Positions 30,601 to 39,729 of a stretch of 64,000 nt of DNA are shown piece by piece; the first letter of the stretch is position 1; each line of letters begins with the position of its first letter. Below the pieces are notes generated by a model, which was given only the letters and a program-made list of their open reading frames with translations, was not told where the DNA came from and did no database searches. Source of the DNA: CAZKJL01 sp964611095 (GTDB lineage Bacteria; Patescibacteriota; Gracilibacteria; Peribacterales; Peribacteraceae). The stretch covers positions 39,232 to 103,231 of the forward strand of contig CAZSWJ010000002.1 of NCBI GenBank assembly GCA_964611095.1. The letters run 5' to 3'. Made by a program: the position numbers and the translations under genes.

Positions 30601-33600
30601 TCGGGATCATCAACCATGATGGTGCGTCCGCTGCCCGTGTCGATGACCTGCGTATCCCGACTGCCGCGGAGAACGTGGGCCAAGACGGACGACCCCGTCT
30701 GGATGTCGACCGTGAGCGTGATGCCGGTGACCAAGCTTCCGGCGGTTCCAAAGTCCAGCACCGTTCCTTTGGCGACGCTCTTGATGCCGCTTGTCGAAGC
30801 CTGCAAAGAGAGTCCGTCAGTATCACCGCGGAGGGCTTGCACCGTGACGGTGCCGCCGAGGTTCGTGAGCTCGTACGCAACGCGCTTCACGCGCTCATCG
30901 CCGGAGGTCTGGGGTACGGATGCGATGTCGATGGAATCTTCGGCGGAAACGACGGGGACGATGCCGTCGGAGGACAGGGCTTGGCTGCGTTGAATATCCG
31001 CACCGATGCGAATGGCGTCACGGAGAATGACGTTGGAAACGGCGGCGGTACGGGTGCGACCCGAATCCAGCGTCTCGAACATCGTGTCCATGGACTCGAC
31101 GACCGAGGGCAACGACGCACTGTCTTTCAGCTCTGCGGTATCCACATAGGCATCCTTCAGCTCTTCGAATTTCTCGGAGGATTTCTTCGCATTGATTTCG
31201 ACTGCCGCGGATTTGGCAAGCAAGTCCATGGCCTGCTCATCCATGACGAACTCCTCGCGTTCGGTGGGACCCGCCGCCATCTCACGAGCAAATTGGCGGA
31301 AGTTGTCGCTCTCGTATTTTTCGCCCAGTGCGACGATGGCTTGGCGTGCCGCAGTGGTGGAAGCTTGAGCGCGGAGTGTCTGAGCCGGTTGGACCTGTGC
31401 GTTCTCCGGTACGGGCAAGGCGAAACGCAACACCGGTGCACCCGCACGATCGCTGGTCACGATGAAGCTGTTGCCGCTCGGCGATACCGAAAGAGAGGCT
31501 GCCGGCATGCCGATGTGCCATTCCTGAATGGGCACGAGGACTTTCTCGGCATTCGTCTGAAGCAAGTACACCGATCCGTCATCGTGGCCCTGAAGAATGC
31601 GGTCATAGGCGTCGGCTGCGAGGGAACGCACGGCCGAACGATTCATGCGATCGAAGTGAACGTCGGTCCACGACGCACGATCGACGGTGACCGTACCGCC
31701 ATCGGAGAATCCAAAGTACGCTTTGCTGCCGTCCGTGGACCATGTGCTTGCATAGACGTACGAAGGCTGTTGCGCGGTCTTCTTCACCGATTTCGTGAAA
31801 CGGTTGAAGATGGAGAGCACGCGATCATCGGCAAAGATGATGTACTGACCGTCGGGCGATTCGCTGAGTGCGGCGCACGCCTGGCACGGAACGGATGCGG
31901 TGGATTTGTCGACCATGGAGTAGCGCTGGATCGGACTCCCTTGAACGGCGTAGGTGATGACGTTATCGATTCCCCAGACGAGCGAATCCGGAGCATGTGC
32001 CAGAGAAATTTTGACAAGCTCCGCACCGGTACGAACATCGAAGGCGCGAATCGTGGCATCGGCACTCGCGGTGGCAAGACGTGTGGAATCGGGACTCCAG
32101 GACACGTAGTTCACCACGCCACCGTTGCCTTTCAGAACCGTCGGAAGTTTTTGGCCCGTCGCGGCATCGACGAACTGGATTTGGTTGGACTCATACCCGA
32201 GGGCAATTTTCGATCCATCGGGACTGAGTATGGCAAACCTCGCGATACCCGTGCCGCCGGGAATGAAGCTGCCGACCTCGCCGCCGTACACGTCCGCGGC
32301 TCCGGGCCACTCTGCTGCATCGATGGGCGCATCACCCGACCCCGCCGACGATTGCCTCTCGTCCAAACCGTAGAGCGAGAGCAGGTTGTCCATATCGGCA
32401 CGCACCGTCTTCCACTCCGTCACGGGAACGTCCGTCGTCGCGGACTTCACCTGGTTCACCACCTCACCGAATGCCTGGAGCTCATTCTTGATCTCTTCCG
32501 CCGATAACGTGATGGGGCTCTTCTTGGCGATCAACTTCGTACCGCTCCAGACGGGAAGATTGAAATGCACGACCTGCGAGTTTCCCGTACGCGTCCTGGC
32601 CTGCAGAACGGTAAAACCGCTTCCCGTGGGAGAGACGGAAAGGCTGATGGGGGCGGCATTCACCTGAAAGGACGTCGAAGACCGAGCGGGAAGATCCGCG
32701 GGTTTTTCGTAAACACGAATGGTGCCCGCCTCATCGGCAACCAGCAAGCGACCGGTGGGCTCTTCGGCCATGGAGGCGATGCGGACGTCGCCGTTTTTCA
32801 TCTGACCGCGAATGGTGAACGAACCGAGATCGATGACGGTGACCGTTCCCATGGTATTGCCCGCGTACGCCTCCATGCCGCTTTGCGAAACGGCAAGCGA
32901 ACTCGGCGAACCCGCTGGAATCGTGACTCGATGCACCTCGTCGGTGATCATGTTTTGGATGATGACGTCGTGCGGGTCAATGAAGAGCGCGTGGACGCCG
33001 TCGGGCGTCACCGCAGGCAAGACTCCGCTCGTCAGTCTCTTCACGATTGCTTTCGCATCGATGTCGTAGAGCGACGAAGGCCCTTCATCACCTGCGATGA
33101 CGATGCGCTTCCCGTCCGGAGTAAAAGCGACACCGGAACTGGCGCCGTCCAACGGAATCGACTCGATGAGCTGACCGGTCCGCGAGTCCCACAACTTCAC
33201 GGTACGATCGTGGGAAGCGGTGGCGACCATGGCGGAATCGGGACTCCATGCCGCCCCGGTGACGATGGCGGTGTGACCGACCATGCGGACCGCCGTGGAA
33301 GGATCCGCGGTCTTCGCATCGACGATCATGACGTTCTTGGGCCCCTGAGAGGTAACGAGGATGCGCTCTCCTTGCGGGTCGAGCACGGCAGTGTAGGCGT
33401 TGCCTTCCCCGGGGTGCGTGAACATGGCACGAGCTCCGACGGGAAGATCGGGCATGGAGGACCACGTCTCGACATCGATGGGGGCCACCCAAGGCTCATG
33501 TCGCTCGGCTTCGTGTCGCGCTTCCGCGATTGTGTCGATGGATGCGAGTACCGATGAAAGATCCGCGATCAACGCGTCATCATGAACGATATCGACGACA

Positions 33601-35828
33601 TCGCCGTTCTTCAGCCTGCCTTGGAGCGAATCGACGGCACTCAGCATGCCTGCCAGCAAGGATGCTGGGCCTGATCCGCTCTGCGTCAGAGGAAGAACGT
33701 CGGCATATGTTCCCGCGGCTTTTTTGGCATCGATCTTCACATCATCCGTCCAGAGAAGATACGCGGAACGAAGAATCTCCGCGGCAGAGGAGAGTGCTCG
33801 CTTGGCCTCATCCACCCGTGTGCGGCCGGGGGCAAGCCAATCTCCGTTTGCCGACTGTGCGGCAAGCGAGTCCAACGTGGCATCGTGCGATTGAATGACG
33901 TTGCCATGGTCGGATAAACCGGAAAGACGCCCCGAGAGAGAACCGCTGGCCGTCGATGACTTGAGATCGTTCGCAAGATCCGCGATCGCTTGGATCTCCC
34001 GATCCGCTGCGGCAAGAATGGGCGGAAGCTCTGCTTTCCTGGTGGAGAGAACGATGTCCGCGATCTGCTGCAGAGCTTCTGCGATACTCACCTGCTCCGC
34101 TGCGCGCGTGGACAATTCCTGAAAGACAGCGGGGGAGATGACGAGCGCCGCACGCTCGGTCGTAAGGGCTTGGAGCTCATGCTTCAGTGCATCGATGTCG
34201 GACTGCTGGGAAAGAACGTTCTGCTTCAGGCCTTCGACCGATATGCGAAGCGAGGGCAACGATGCCGCCAGTCCGTCGAGTTCGATTTGGAGCGTGGCAA
34301 TGAGCTCGTCCTCAGCCGTGATCGCGGCATTCATGTCATCGATGGCCTTCTGTTTGTCGAGAACGGCGGAAGCCGCCGCATCACGTGCCGCAGTGGCCTT
34401 CGCAAGCTCGGCCTGAGCCGTGGTAAGGGCGGCCAGAGCGGCATCGACTGCTTTTTGCTTGGTGACCACGAGCGTTTTCGCGCGCTGAAGAGCGGTTGCG
34501 GTGGGCACCGCAAGTTTGGCTGCATTGAGCGCAGTCGTTGCATCTTGAACCTGCTTCTGCGCCAAGCTGATCGCCAGTTTTTCTGCCGTGAGATCTTTTT
34601 TCTTCGCTTTCTGCGCAGCCTTCAAAGCATCGTTGGCGATCTGCAAATTCTTCTTGGCGGCGTCGAGATTCTTCTGAGCGGCATCGATCGTGAGCTTTGA
34701 GCCCGATGCGGCAATCAGCATCTCCGTCAGGCTCTGCTGGGCCAGCGCCAAATCGGCCTTCGCCGCATCGAACGTCGCCTGTGCAACGGCTGCCTTCGCG
34801 GTTGCCGCGAGAAACCCGCTCTGCGTGGAAACCGCAAGAGCTTGGGCACGCGAAAGGTCGGACTGCATACCGGGCAACCGGAGATCACGATCGGAGATCA
34901 GTGACGCCTTCTTCTCAGTGTGCTGCGCAATCTGTGGGACCAAGGCCGCCTCCCTCGTTTCGCTCGCCGCAAGCGACGCCTGCTTCTCCGCGAGCGTGGA
35001 CTGAAGTGCGCCGAGCGTCGTGGATGAGAGCGTGATGCTCTGCTGCGTATCGGAGATCGCGGCATCTTTTTGCTCGATGGAACTCTGCAATGCTTCACGC
35101 TCACGCCTCAATTCAGTCTCGACATCGGTACGCAGGAGTACGAGTGCGGGGACTTGTTCCACGTACCTCGCAGCGGTCGCGGCATCCGGCGCAAGAGTGA
35201 GCTCGCCGTCGGGACGAGCCTCCGCATCGAATTCGATGCCGGAAACAAGACCGGTTCCTCCGCGGACGACGAGAGTCATGGAACCGAATGTCTCGTGCAG
35301 GATGATGGCGCCGGTCGACGTACCGTGGAGTTTGACGCTGCGGAGTCCGTCGGCACGATCGGCCAGCAGCAACTCTCCTTCAAAATCGGAGGACAGGGTC
35401 AATGAGACGGTTGCGACTGATTTTCTTCCTCCCGCGAACGCGATGGTCACGGACTGACTCCCCGGTCGTTCTCCGGGGCCTCCACCGATGTTGAGGGGCG
35501 ACTGCTGCAGCAAAATTCCTTCGGCATGACGGTCGGCGTTCCAGACGGCGATGCCGATTCCTCCGGGTAAAGCGGCGCGCAACAATCCTTCCTCGGACGG
35601 AACGACGATATTCGAAGAGTCGCCTTCTTGAGTGACCTCCGGCTCGGAGGGCGTTTGCATGACTGTCGAACCGGTGCCGAGAGGAAGCTCAGCCGAAACG
35701 GCAGAACCACTGGCACCTTCGGGAGCTTCCTGGGCATGAGCCAGAAATGGCAGAAGGGCAATGAGTGCGATCGAGGCCATCCAAAGGCCGAATCGGGACC
35801 GCAGAGCGAAACAACGAACGAAATTCAT
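27621..35828 (-). CDS. Giant secreted protein, 2,735 aa: coiled coil, WD40 repeats, C-terminal lipase-like domain
   Basis: A signal peptide is present (LWMASIALIALLPFLAHAQ, cleavage near 32). A beta-rich region follows to about 230, then a long Ala/Lys/Gln coiled coil (about 235-600). WD40-type repeats come next in two blocks (about 800-1090 and 1180-1450), with SPDSxxxATASxDxTxxxxD patterns such as WSPDSAMVATASHDRTVKLW. A large region of unknown fold extends to about 2450. The C-terminal alpha/beta-hydrolase domain resembles pancreatic-type lipases: VVVHGMDSGEKTD, nucleophile elbow GWSHG (Ser near 2545), ALDPAGNW (Asp near 2575) and KEHSIPP (His near 2637). It is likely a surface or secreted hydrolase on a long stalk (inference). 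DNA from about 27.6 to 29.0 kb looks AT-richer than the rest of the gene. Confidence 0.88.
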   Translation of the reverse strand: MNFVRCFALRSRFGLWMASIALIALLPFLAHAQEAPEGASGSAVSAELPLGTGSTVMQTPSEPEVTQEGDSSNIVVPSEEGLLRAALPGGIGIAVWNADRHAEGILLQQSPLNIGGGPGERPGSQSVTIAFAGGRKSVATVSLTLSSDFEGELLLADRADGLRSVKLHGTSTGAIILHETFGSMTLVVRGGTGLVSGIEFDAEARPDGELTLAPDAATAARYVEQVPALVLLRTDVETELRREREALQSSIEQKDAAISDTQQSITLSSTTLGALQSTLAEKQASLAASETREAALVPQIAQHTEKKASLISDRDLRLPGMQSDLSRAQALAVSTQSGFLAATAKAAVAQATFDAAKADLALAQQSLTEMLIAASGSKLTIDAAQKNLDAAKKNLQIANDALKAAQKAKKKDLTAEKLAISLAQKQVQDATTALNAAKLAVPTATALQRAKTLVVTKQKAVDAALAALTTAQAELAKATAARDAAASAVLDKQKAIDDMNAAITAEDELIATLQIELDGLAASLPSLRISVEGLKQNVLSQQSDIDALKHELQALTTERAALVISPAVFQELSTRAAEQVSIAEALQQIADIVLSTRKAELPPILAAADREIQAIADLANDLKSSTASGSLSGRLSGLSDHGNVIQSHDATLDSLAAQSANGDWLAPGRTRVDEAKRALSSAAEILRSAYLLWTDDVKIDAKKAAGTYADVLPLTQSGSGPASLLAGMLSAVDSLQGRLKNGDVVDIVHDDALIADLSSVLASIDTIAEARHEAERHEPWVAPIDVETWSSMPDLPVGARAMFTHPGEGNAYTAVLDPQGERILVTSQGPKNVMIVDAKTADPSTAVRMVGHTAIVTGAAWSPDSAMVATASHDRTVKLWDSRTGQLIESIPLDGASSGVAFTPDGKRIVIAGDEGPSSLYDIDAKAIVKRLTSGVLPAVTPDGVHALFIDPHDVIIQNMITDEVHRVTIPAGSPSSLAVSQSGMEAYAGNTMGTVTVIDLGSFTIRGQMKNGDVRIASMAEEPTGRLLVADEAGTIRVYEKPADLPARSSTSFQVNAAPISLSVSPTGSGFTVLQARTRTGNSQVVHFNLPVWSGTKLIAKKSPITLSAEEIKNELQAFGEVVNQVKSATTDVPVTEWKTVRADMDNLLSLYGLDERQSSAGSGDAPIDAAEWPGAADVYGGEVGSFIPGGTGIARFAILSPDGSKIALGYESNQIQFVDAATGQKLPTVLKGNGGVVNYVSWSPDSTRLATASADATIRAFDVRTGAELVKISLAHAPDSLVWGIDNVITYAVQGSPIQRYSMVDKSTASVPCQACAALSESPDGQYIIFADDRVLSIFNRFTKSVKKTAQQPSYVYASTWSTDGSKAYFGFSDGGTVTVDRASWTDVHFDRMNRSAVRSLAADAYDRILQGHDDGSVYLLQTNAEKVLVPIQEWHIGMPAASLSVSPSGNSFIVTSDRAGAPVLRFALPVPENAQVQPAQTLRAQASTTAARQAIVALGEKYESDNFRQFAREMAAGPTEREEFVMDEQAMDLLAKSAAVEINAKKSSEKFEELKDAYVDTAELKDSASLPSVVESMDTMFETLDSGRTRTAAVSNVILRDAIRIGADIQRSQALSSDGIVPVVSAEDSIDIASVPQTSGDERVKRVAYELTNLGGTVTVQALRGDTDGLSLQASTSGIKSVAKGTVLDFGTAGSLVTGITLTVDIQTGSSVLAHVLRGSRDTQVIDTGSGRTIMVDDPEGISGILLEHPISGMSQEAQDWTAYLNSYQSDFLYSWQDPGPAYHYFDVAHPALDKGAVMTEAARGVSGIPVTIRTLTVRGNIASPITDGGLLTPIKNGAFARFWTPKINSAFIPNDSFYEQIPQAPGKYSGVTTTAYRGGPVIEAVGTIMNGVFTPLPQEMTQTINNTLVVAPLPSGIYLAARTSGGVSYRHGSNMPVGSWYDFTLNTVVGNSPEEVQRPAGHSIDIQSDICPVNTGGDGWFEGAPYDFSCDRPVALGTVKTRTYFVNNGREGGTFTVTYYSGSPTTEGSDSPVWSGTVALASGQAKGLWKAVPMRADSEGRGLVRIVVKDALGTVVGDSSRMVGPPGIITAEQMALNVQQAFKNQAIAMEKAAEETKTYYASIGVDNPPSSYDWQAVIAQIPEAKLEAPLPVELAERLMRGAVNAKAYALISGDPVRIAAAESQLAGALGLYGGALKYAGSPDADRTPAALIAFIESEVRRDEAKQKIAEAQTSARMFMAADTLSLARMSQMVASVSVEAKSGAKWDTKVDGVAVEGKESAPKTMEYPKSFVLGQNGAVAEKGIDIIGRNSDAKVPFTINQKAMVNFWVDSSEMGLAPKNFLGYYDISLTLDRTDASMPSLISAKQNNDSAESISTVLEAGSYVLHIQDHTEYSKLALGIGALAVPLHAQVTPYTSQHIVGRISIEGRGVTMPVSMSVAEFEDGQRKVDYSRVSALKSDLPVWVVVHGMDSGEKTDVLVELEKSMQKYSGIQIATVDWERASKDGLPTQDAQWTPSVGQWVADQLTSAKVDSSNMNFAGWSHGSYVSYFASETINKLSSGKKSVNSIVALDPAGNWPMLSGLKHTPIDFRKYAENSIAFEGSWMAGSNSLAGKSSLYFRVNPLDTGSLEIGKEHSIPPTVFAGMLEYNRIVGGEQRKFLSLDTIMNSENRSKDFTENYYSGGADFVIDAGVETRMVIENDGLRFYPYASPLKMHYADGMGVEKTIDLDGSH

Positions 35829-35940
35829 GGGAAAGGGGGAATGTCACCAGTTCACCAGCACAATGCCCCTGCGAATATGTGTGCCGCCCACTCGAAAAGA
35901 GGATGAAGCAACTTTTTGGCTTCAATAAGGGCTCCGTGCC

Positions 35941-35960
35941 GTTCTTTCTAGAGAAAGAAC
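35941..35960. terminator. Near-perfect palindrome after mutY
   Basis: GTTCTTTCT-AG-AGAAAGAAC lies between the mutY stop and the start of the giant gene. It could end mutY transcription or be an operator for the giant gene. It lacks a T-run. Confidence 0.45.
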
Positions 35961-35967
35961 ACGCAGC

Positions 35968-36924
35968 TCAACCCAGGGTGTAGAGCGTCTTTGTCCGACG
36001 GATCAGGCGATCGTTCGCAAGTCCTGCCAGAAGCGCATCGAGCCATTTCCTGTGATCCCCCATCGTCCAATCGGCAATGGCACGCTTGCCCACTTCTTCC
36101 AGCGTGAGGCCTTTTTCCGCATCTCTGAGCGTCTCAATGACTTTTCCACGGAAGATTCTGTTCGGGACGAACTTCCCCGCCATGAGTCGGCCGGGCTCTT
36201 TCTTGGTGATTTTCTTCGTGCGATCGATGGTCTTTCCGTACGCTTTGCAGACGGACCTCATCGCGGGACTCAGCTGATCCCACTTGGGACCATGCTTCGT
36301 GCACACGAGCGAACCGAAGTCCATGAGTGCCGCGAAAAAATCGGACGAGCTCATCCCCTGCTCCAGCGCCTCGATCATCGTGAGTTCCGAAATTTTGAGA
36401 AGCTCGGCATCCGACACCTTCCACGTTCCGTCGGAATTCTCGATGCCGAAAAAGAACCGATGCAGAATCCGGCGAATATTCACGTCCATGCAGGACGTGG
36501 GAATACCGAACGCAAAGTTACGAACCGCACCCGCGGTGTAATGTCCCACACCGGGCAAACTCTGCAGCTCTTCCATGTCGCTCGGGAATCGTCCTTCAAA
36601 CTTTTCCACGATTATTTTCGCAGCATCACGCAATCGGAGCGCACGATTGTTGTACCCAAGACCTCTCCAGGCGATCAGAATATCCTTATTCGATGCCTTG
36701 GATAGCCCTTCTGCATGAGGAAATTCATGAATAAATTTTTTATACAATATGACGACTCGCGAGACCTGCGTTTGCTGCAGCATGATCTCGGAAACAAGGA
36801 CCAAATATGCTTTCTGATCGATATTTTTCACACGAAGATCGCGCCACGGAAGCGTGCGCTTGTGACGCTTGAACCACGCGTGCAATTCTGTGCAGAAAAT
36901 GCCGATGCTTTCGGTGCGCTTCAT
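35968..36924 (-). CDS. mutY: A/G-specific adenine glycosylase (MutY-like), iron-sulfur motif incomplete
   Basis: Base-excision repair glycosylase removing A opposite 8-oxoG. The MutY N-domain is clear: TLPWRD, SEIMLQQTQVSRVV (catalytic Glu46), WRGLGYNNRA, helix-hairpin-helix LPGVGHYTAGAVRNFAFG and the catalytic-Asp motif MDVNIRRILHRFF (Asp147). The [4Fe-4S] motif, normally C-x6-C-x2-C-x5-C, keeps only its first Cys (LVCTKHGPKW, C208) and one distant Cys (C226). The NUDIX-like C-terminal domain is replaced by about 80 residues of a winged-helix-like tail. ATG 36924 (MKRTESIG) was chosen; a TTG at 36939 would add five residues. A heptamer hairpin lies directly upstream. Confidence 0.9.
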   Translation of the reverse strand: MKRTESIGIFCTELHAWFKRHKRTLPWRDLRVKNIDQKAYLVLVSEIMLQQTQVSRVVILYKKFIHEFPHAEGLSKASNKDILIAWRGLGYNNRALRLRDAAKIIVEKFEGRFPSDMEELQSLPGVGHYTAGAVRNFAFGIPTSCMDVNIRRILHRFFFGIENSDGTWKVSDAELLKISELTMIEALEQGMSSSDFFAALMDFGSLVCTKHGPKWDQLSPAMRSVCKAYGKTIDRTKKITKKEPGRLMAGKFVPNRIFRGKVIETLRDAEKGLTLEEVGKRAIADWTMGDHRKWLDALLAGLANDRLIRRTKTLYTLG

Positions 36925-36939
36925 ACCGAAATGATACAA

Positions 36940-37008
36940 GCGAGTAGCGGGTGGCGGATAGCGAGTAGCACGAAAAGCCTACCCGCCACACGCTCACCGC
37001 TACTCGCC
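36940..37008. repeat. Heptamer hairpin element, copy 4 (intergenic)
   Basis: Left arm 36940-36969 (GCGAGTA GCGGGTG GCGGATA GCGAGTA), right arm 36979-37008, with a 9-nt loop. It fills the gap between the HerA/VirB4-like gene stop (37010) and the mutY start, and may end or attenuate transcription there. Confidence 0.85.
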
Positions 37009-37009
37009 C

Positions 37010-39619
37010 TTACGACTTCGTAATCCCGATACGATCCTCGATTTCCTGGTCCACAAAGGCCTTCTTGCGGCCGTACTTCATGCGGCTGTATTCCTTGATG
37101 AGTCCGCCGAGTTTCTCGTTGCGGTCCGATTCGTCCCAGATGGTGGCCATGCTGAACGGGCGCGACGTGGTGTTGTTGATATTGAGCTTGGTGTAGCAGT
37201 TGAAGTTCGGAATGCCGATGACGTCCTGTTCGCTGAGCACCGGCGCGTATTCCTTGGCCATGTACTCGGCGTCTTCGGCACCGATCTTGAAGCTCATGAT
37301 GGTACCGACGTTACCGAACACGGCGTCGCGCATTTTGGTGCTTGCTTGGCCGTAGCTCTCGGTCTTGCCCACGAGCTGACCGATGTACTGGTGCGCCATG
37401 ATGAGACCGAGTTCGTACTTGCGCGCCTCGGAGAGAATCGTGGCGAACGCGTCGGTGATGAAGTTCTGGAATTCGTCGACGTACAGGTAGAACCTGCGGC
37501 GCTCTTTCTGCGGCACGTCGGCACGGGACAGAGCGGCCATGTTCACTTTGTTGACGAAGATGAGACCCAGGAGCTGCGCGTTCACGTCTCCGATTTTTCC
37601 TTTGGACAGGTTCACGAGCAGCACTTTGCCGGTATCCATGATTTCGCGGATGTTGAAGGCGCTCTTGGGCTGTCCGATGATGTTGCGCATCGTGGAGTTC
37701 GTCACGAACGGACCGAATTTGGCCGAGAAGTACGGGATCATTTCCTCTTTCTCACGCTGACCGGTCTTGGCGATTTCGTTCTCCCAGAAACTGCGCACGA
37801 CGGCGTTCTTGCACTTGCTCACCTTGTAGCGCTGGAACTCTTCGTCCACGAACATGCGGGGCACGTCGATGAGCGTGGCGCCTTCCTCCTCGTCGTCCAT
37901 GAGCGTGAGACAACCGTTGCGGAAGTAGTGCTGAATGCGCGGTCCGAAGATTTCATTGCCGAACAGCTTGATGAAGATTTCCATCGCGTCGAGCGACGCG
38001 CGGTCTTTCTCCTCGGGAGTTTTGGCTTCGAGAAGGTTGAGACCCATGGGGCGCTCTCCGTCCGAAGGATCGAACACGATGACGTCCTTGGCGCGTTCCT
38101 TGGGCGTGTGAGCCAGCGCATCTTCGATGAGGTCTCCGTGCGGATCGACGATGCACAGACCTTCGGCGCGAGCGATGTCTTGGCGCGACATGTACGAGAG
38201 GAGCGCGGATTTACCCGAACCGGATTTACCGATGACGTACGTGTGACGCGTGCGGTCGCCGTCCAGGAAGTGAATTTTGGTCTCCACCGCGCGGTGCTTG
38301 TTGATGCCGAGCACGATGCCTTCGGTCGGCGCGTTGGGCGGCGGCGGAAGAACCTTGTACTGAATCCACTGGATGTTCGGGATGGTGTTGTAGCGGCTGT
38401 CCGGGAAGTGGAAGATGGACGCCAATTCTTTTTCGACGAGCAGGCTTTTCTTGTGCGCGAATCCGTTGATGCGATCTCTCCAGAGCGGGTACATCATGTA
38501 CTGATTCCACGCTTGCGGCAGGAAATCGACGACGAGACGCCTGTTCTTGAGGAAGTTGCCGTACTGGTCCTTGAAGATGTTGAACGAGACCTGCAGGTTG
38601 TTCGTGATGTCGTTGGCGCGAGCCCACGTTTTGGCGGCGCCGAAAATGCGGATGCTCGTGTGGAATCCGCTCATGCCGGCCTTCTCGCCCATGCGCTTGT
38701 AGAGCTCTTCCTCGGGCTGAATCATGCGGACGAACGAGTCGCCGGACTTGGCGCCCGGAGCGAACGTCGTGGAATCGGACGAACCGATCATGCCGATGAA
38801 GCTGCCGATGAATTTGAGTCCGGGGATTTTATCGAAGACGGTTTCTTTCTTGCCCTTGAACTGCGCATTGGCGAACGTCTTGGTTTTCTTGGACCAGCTT
38901 TCGGTGAGCGTGGGCGTGATGATGACCTGCACGCACGCGCGTTCATCGGGATGCAATTTGCTGAGCGAGTTCGTGAGATCGCTGAGAGGATCGTCCTGCA
39001 TGTGGTCGAACCAACGAAGCGGGAACCAGTACGCCTTCTTCGTGATCATGTTGTACGCGGAGAGCTTGTAACCCTTGGGCCAAATGTCGGGCGTGGGCTT
39101 GAGTGCCACTTCCGCGTTGGGATAGAACGACGTGATCTGCTTTTCGACGATGGACGTGAGGTGCTTGGGGCACAGAACGTAGAACGTGATGAGTCCGTCC
39201 TCCACGTACATTTCGAACGAAATCGTGATGTAGCGGAAAATCGCGAAGTGAATCGACTGCCAGAACGTGAGGTCTTTCACTTCGTTCAATGCACGGAACA
39301 GCTGTTCCATGATGCCGATCTTCTCTTTGAAATCTTTTTCGGTGCGCTTCTCCTGATCCATTTTGCTGTCGCTCCGCGGCAGAATGACTTTCATGGACAC
39401 GAGCTTTTTGCCGGCCATGACGGCGTACGTCCCGCGGAAAGCTCCGATGGACCAATAGATCAACGTGACGACGAAAGCGACGATGAGGATGTTCTCGACG
39501 GGACTTGCGATGATCCATGCGCCGAAATGTCCCCAGAAACCCAGGCGAAACACGAACGAGACGACGGAGATGACTCCGAGGAGCAGGGGCCAAAACAGGA
39601 GGCGGAGAATCGTGATCAC
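37010..39619 (-). CDS. HerA/VirB4-type membrane-anchored ATPase, 869 aa
   Basis: Two hydrophobic segments lie at the N-terminus (about 6-28, 38-60). A DUF-like middle region comes next, then a P-loop ATPase with Walker A GKSGSGKS and Walker B FYLYVDEFQNF. A late region has SEARKYELGLIMAHQYIGQL, seen in HerA/TraG/VirB4-like motors of CPR bacteria. Likely role: conjugation-like or type IV secretion/pilus-linked export motor at the inner membrane (family knowledge plus inference). It uses a GTG start at 39619. TATAGT lies 11 nt before it. Downstream of four unknown same-strand genes (39730-42135), upstream of mutY. Confidence 0.85.
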   Translation of the reverse strand: MITILRLLFWPLLLGVISVVSFVFRLGFWGHFGAWIIASPVENILIVAFVVTLIYWSIGAFRGTYAVMAGKKLVSMKVILPRSDSKMDQEKRTEKDFKEKIGIMEQLFRALNEVKDLTFWQSIHFAIFRYITISFEMYVEDGLITFYVLCPKHLTSIVEKQITSFYPNAEVALKPTPDIWPKGYKLSAYNMITKKAYWFPLRWFDHMQDDPLSDLTNSLSKLHPDERACVQVIITPTLTESWSKKTKTFANAQFKGKKETVFDKIPGLKFIGSFIGMIGSSDSTTFAPGAKSGDSFVRMIQPEEELYKRMGEKAGMSGFHTSIRIFGAAKTWARANDITNNLQVSFNIFKDQYGNFLKNRRLVVDFLPQAWNQYMMYPLWRDRINGFAHKKSLLVEKELASIFHFPDSRYNTIPNIQWIQYKVLPPPPNAPTEGIVLGINKHRAVETKIHFLDGDRTRHTYVIGKSGSGKSALLSYMSRQDIARAEGLCIVDPHGDLIEDALAHTPKERAKDVIVFDPSDGERPMGLNLLEAKTPEEKDRASLDAMEIFIKLFGNEIFGPRIQHYFRNGCLTLMDDEEEGATLIDVPRMFVDEEFQRYKVSKCKNAVVRSFWENEIAKTGQREKEEMIPYFSAKFGPFVTNSTMRNIIGQPKSAFNIREIMDTGKVLLVNLSKGKIGDVNAQLLGLIFVNKVNMAALSRADVPQKERRRFYLYVDEFQNFITDAFATILSEARKYELGLIMAHQYIGQLVGKTESYGQASTKMRDAVFGNVGTIMSFKIGAEDAEYMAKEYAPVLSEQDVIGIPNFNCYTKLNINNTTSRPFSMATIWDESDRNEKLGGLIKEYSRMKYGRKKAFVDQEIEDRIGITKS

Positions 39620-39729
39620 GTCGGGAATGTACTATAAAGAAATAATCTTTGTATTATAGCAGAAAAACGGCTTGAAATACAGCCAATCGGTTCATTGGAG
39701 CCGCTGTGAAACGGCTGCAAAACTCGGTT

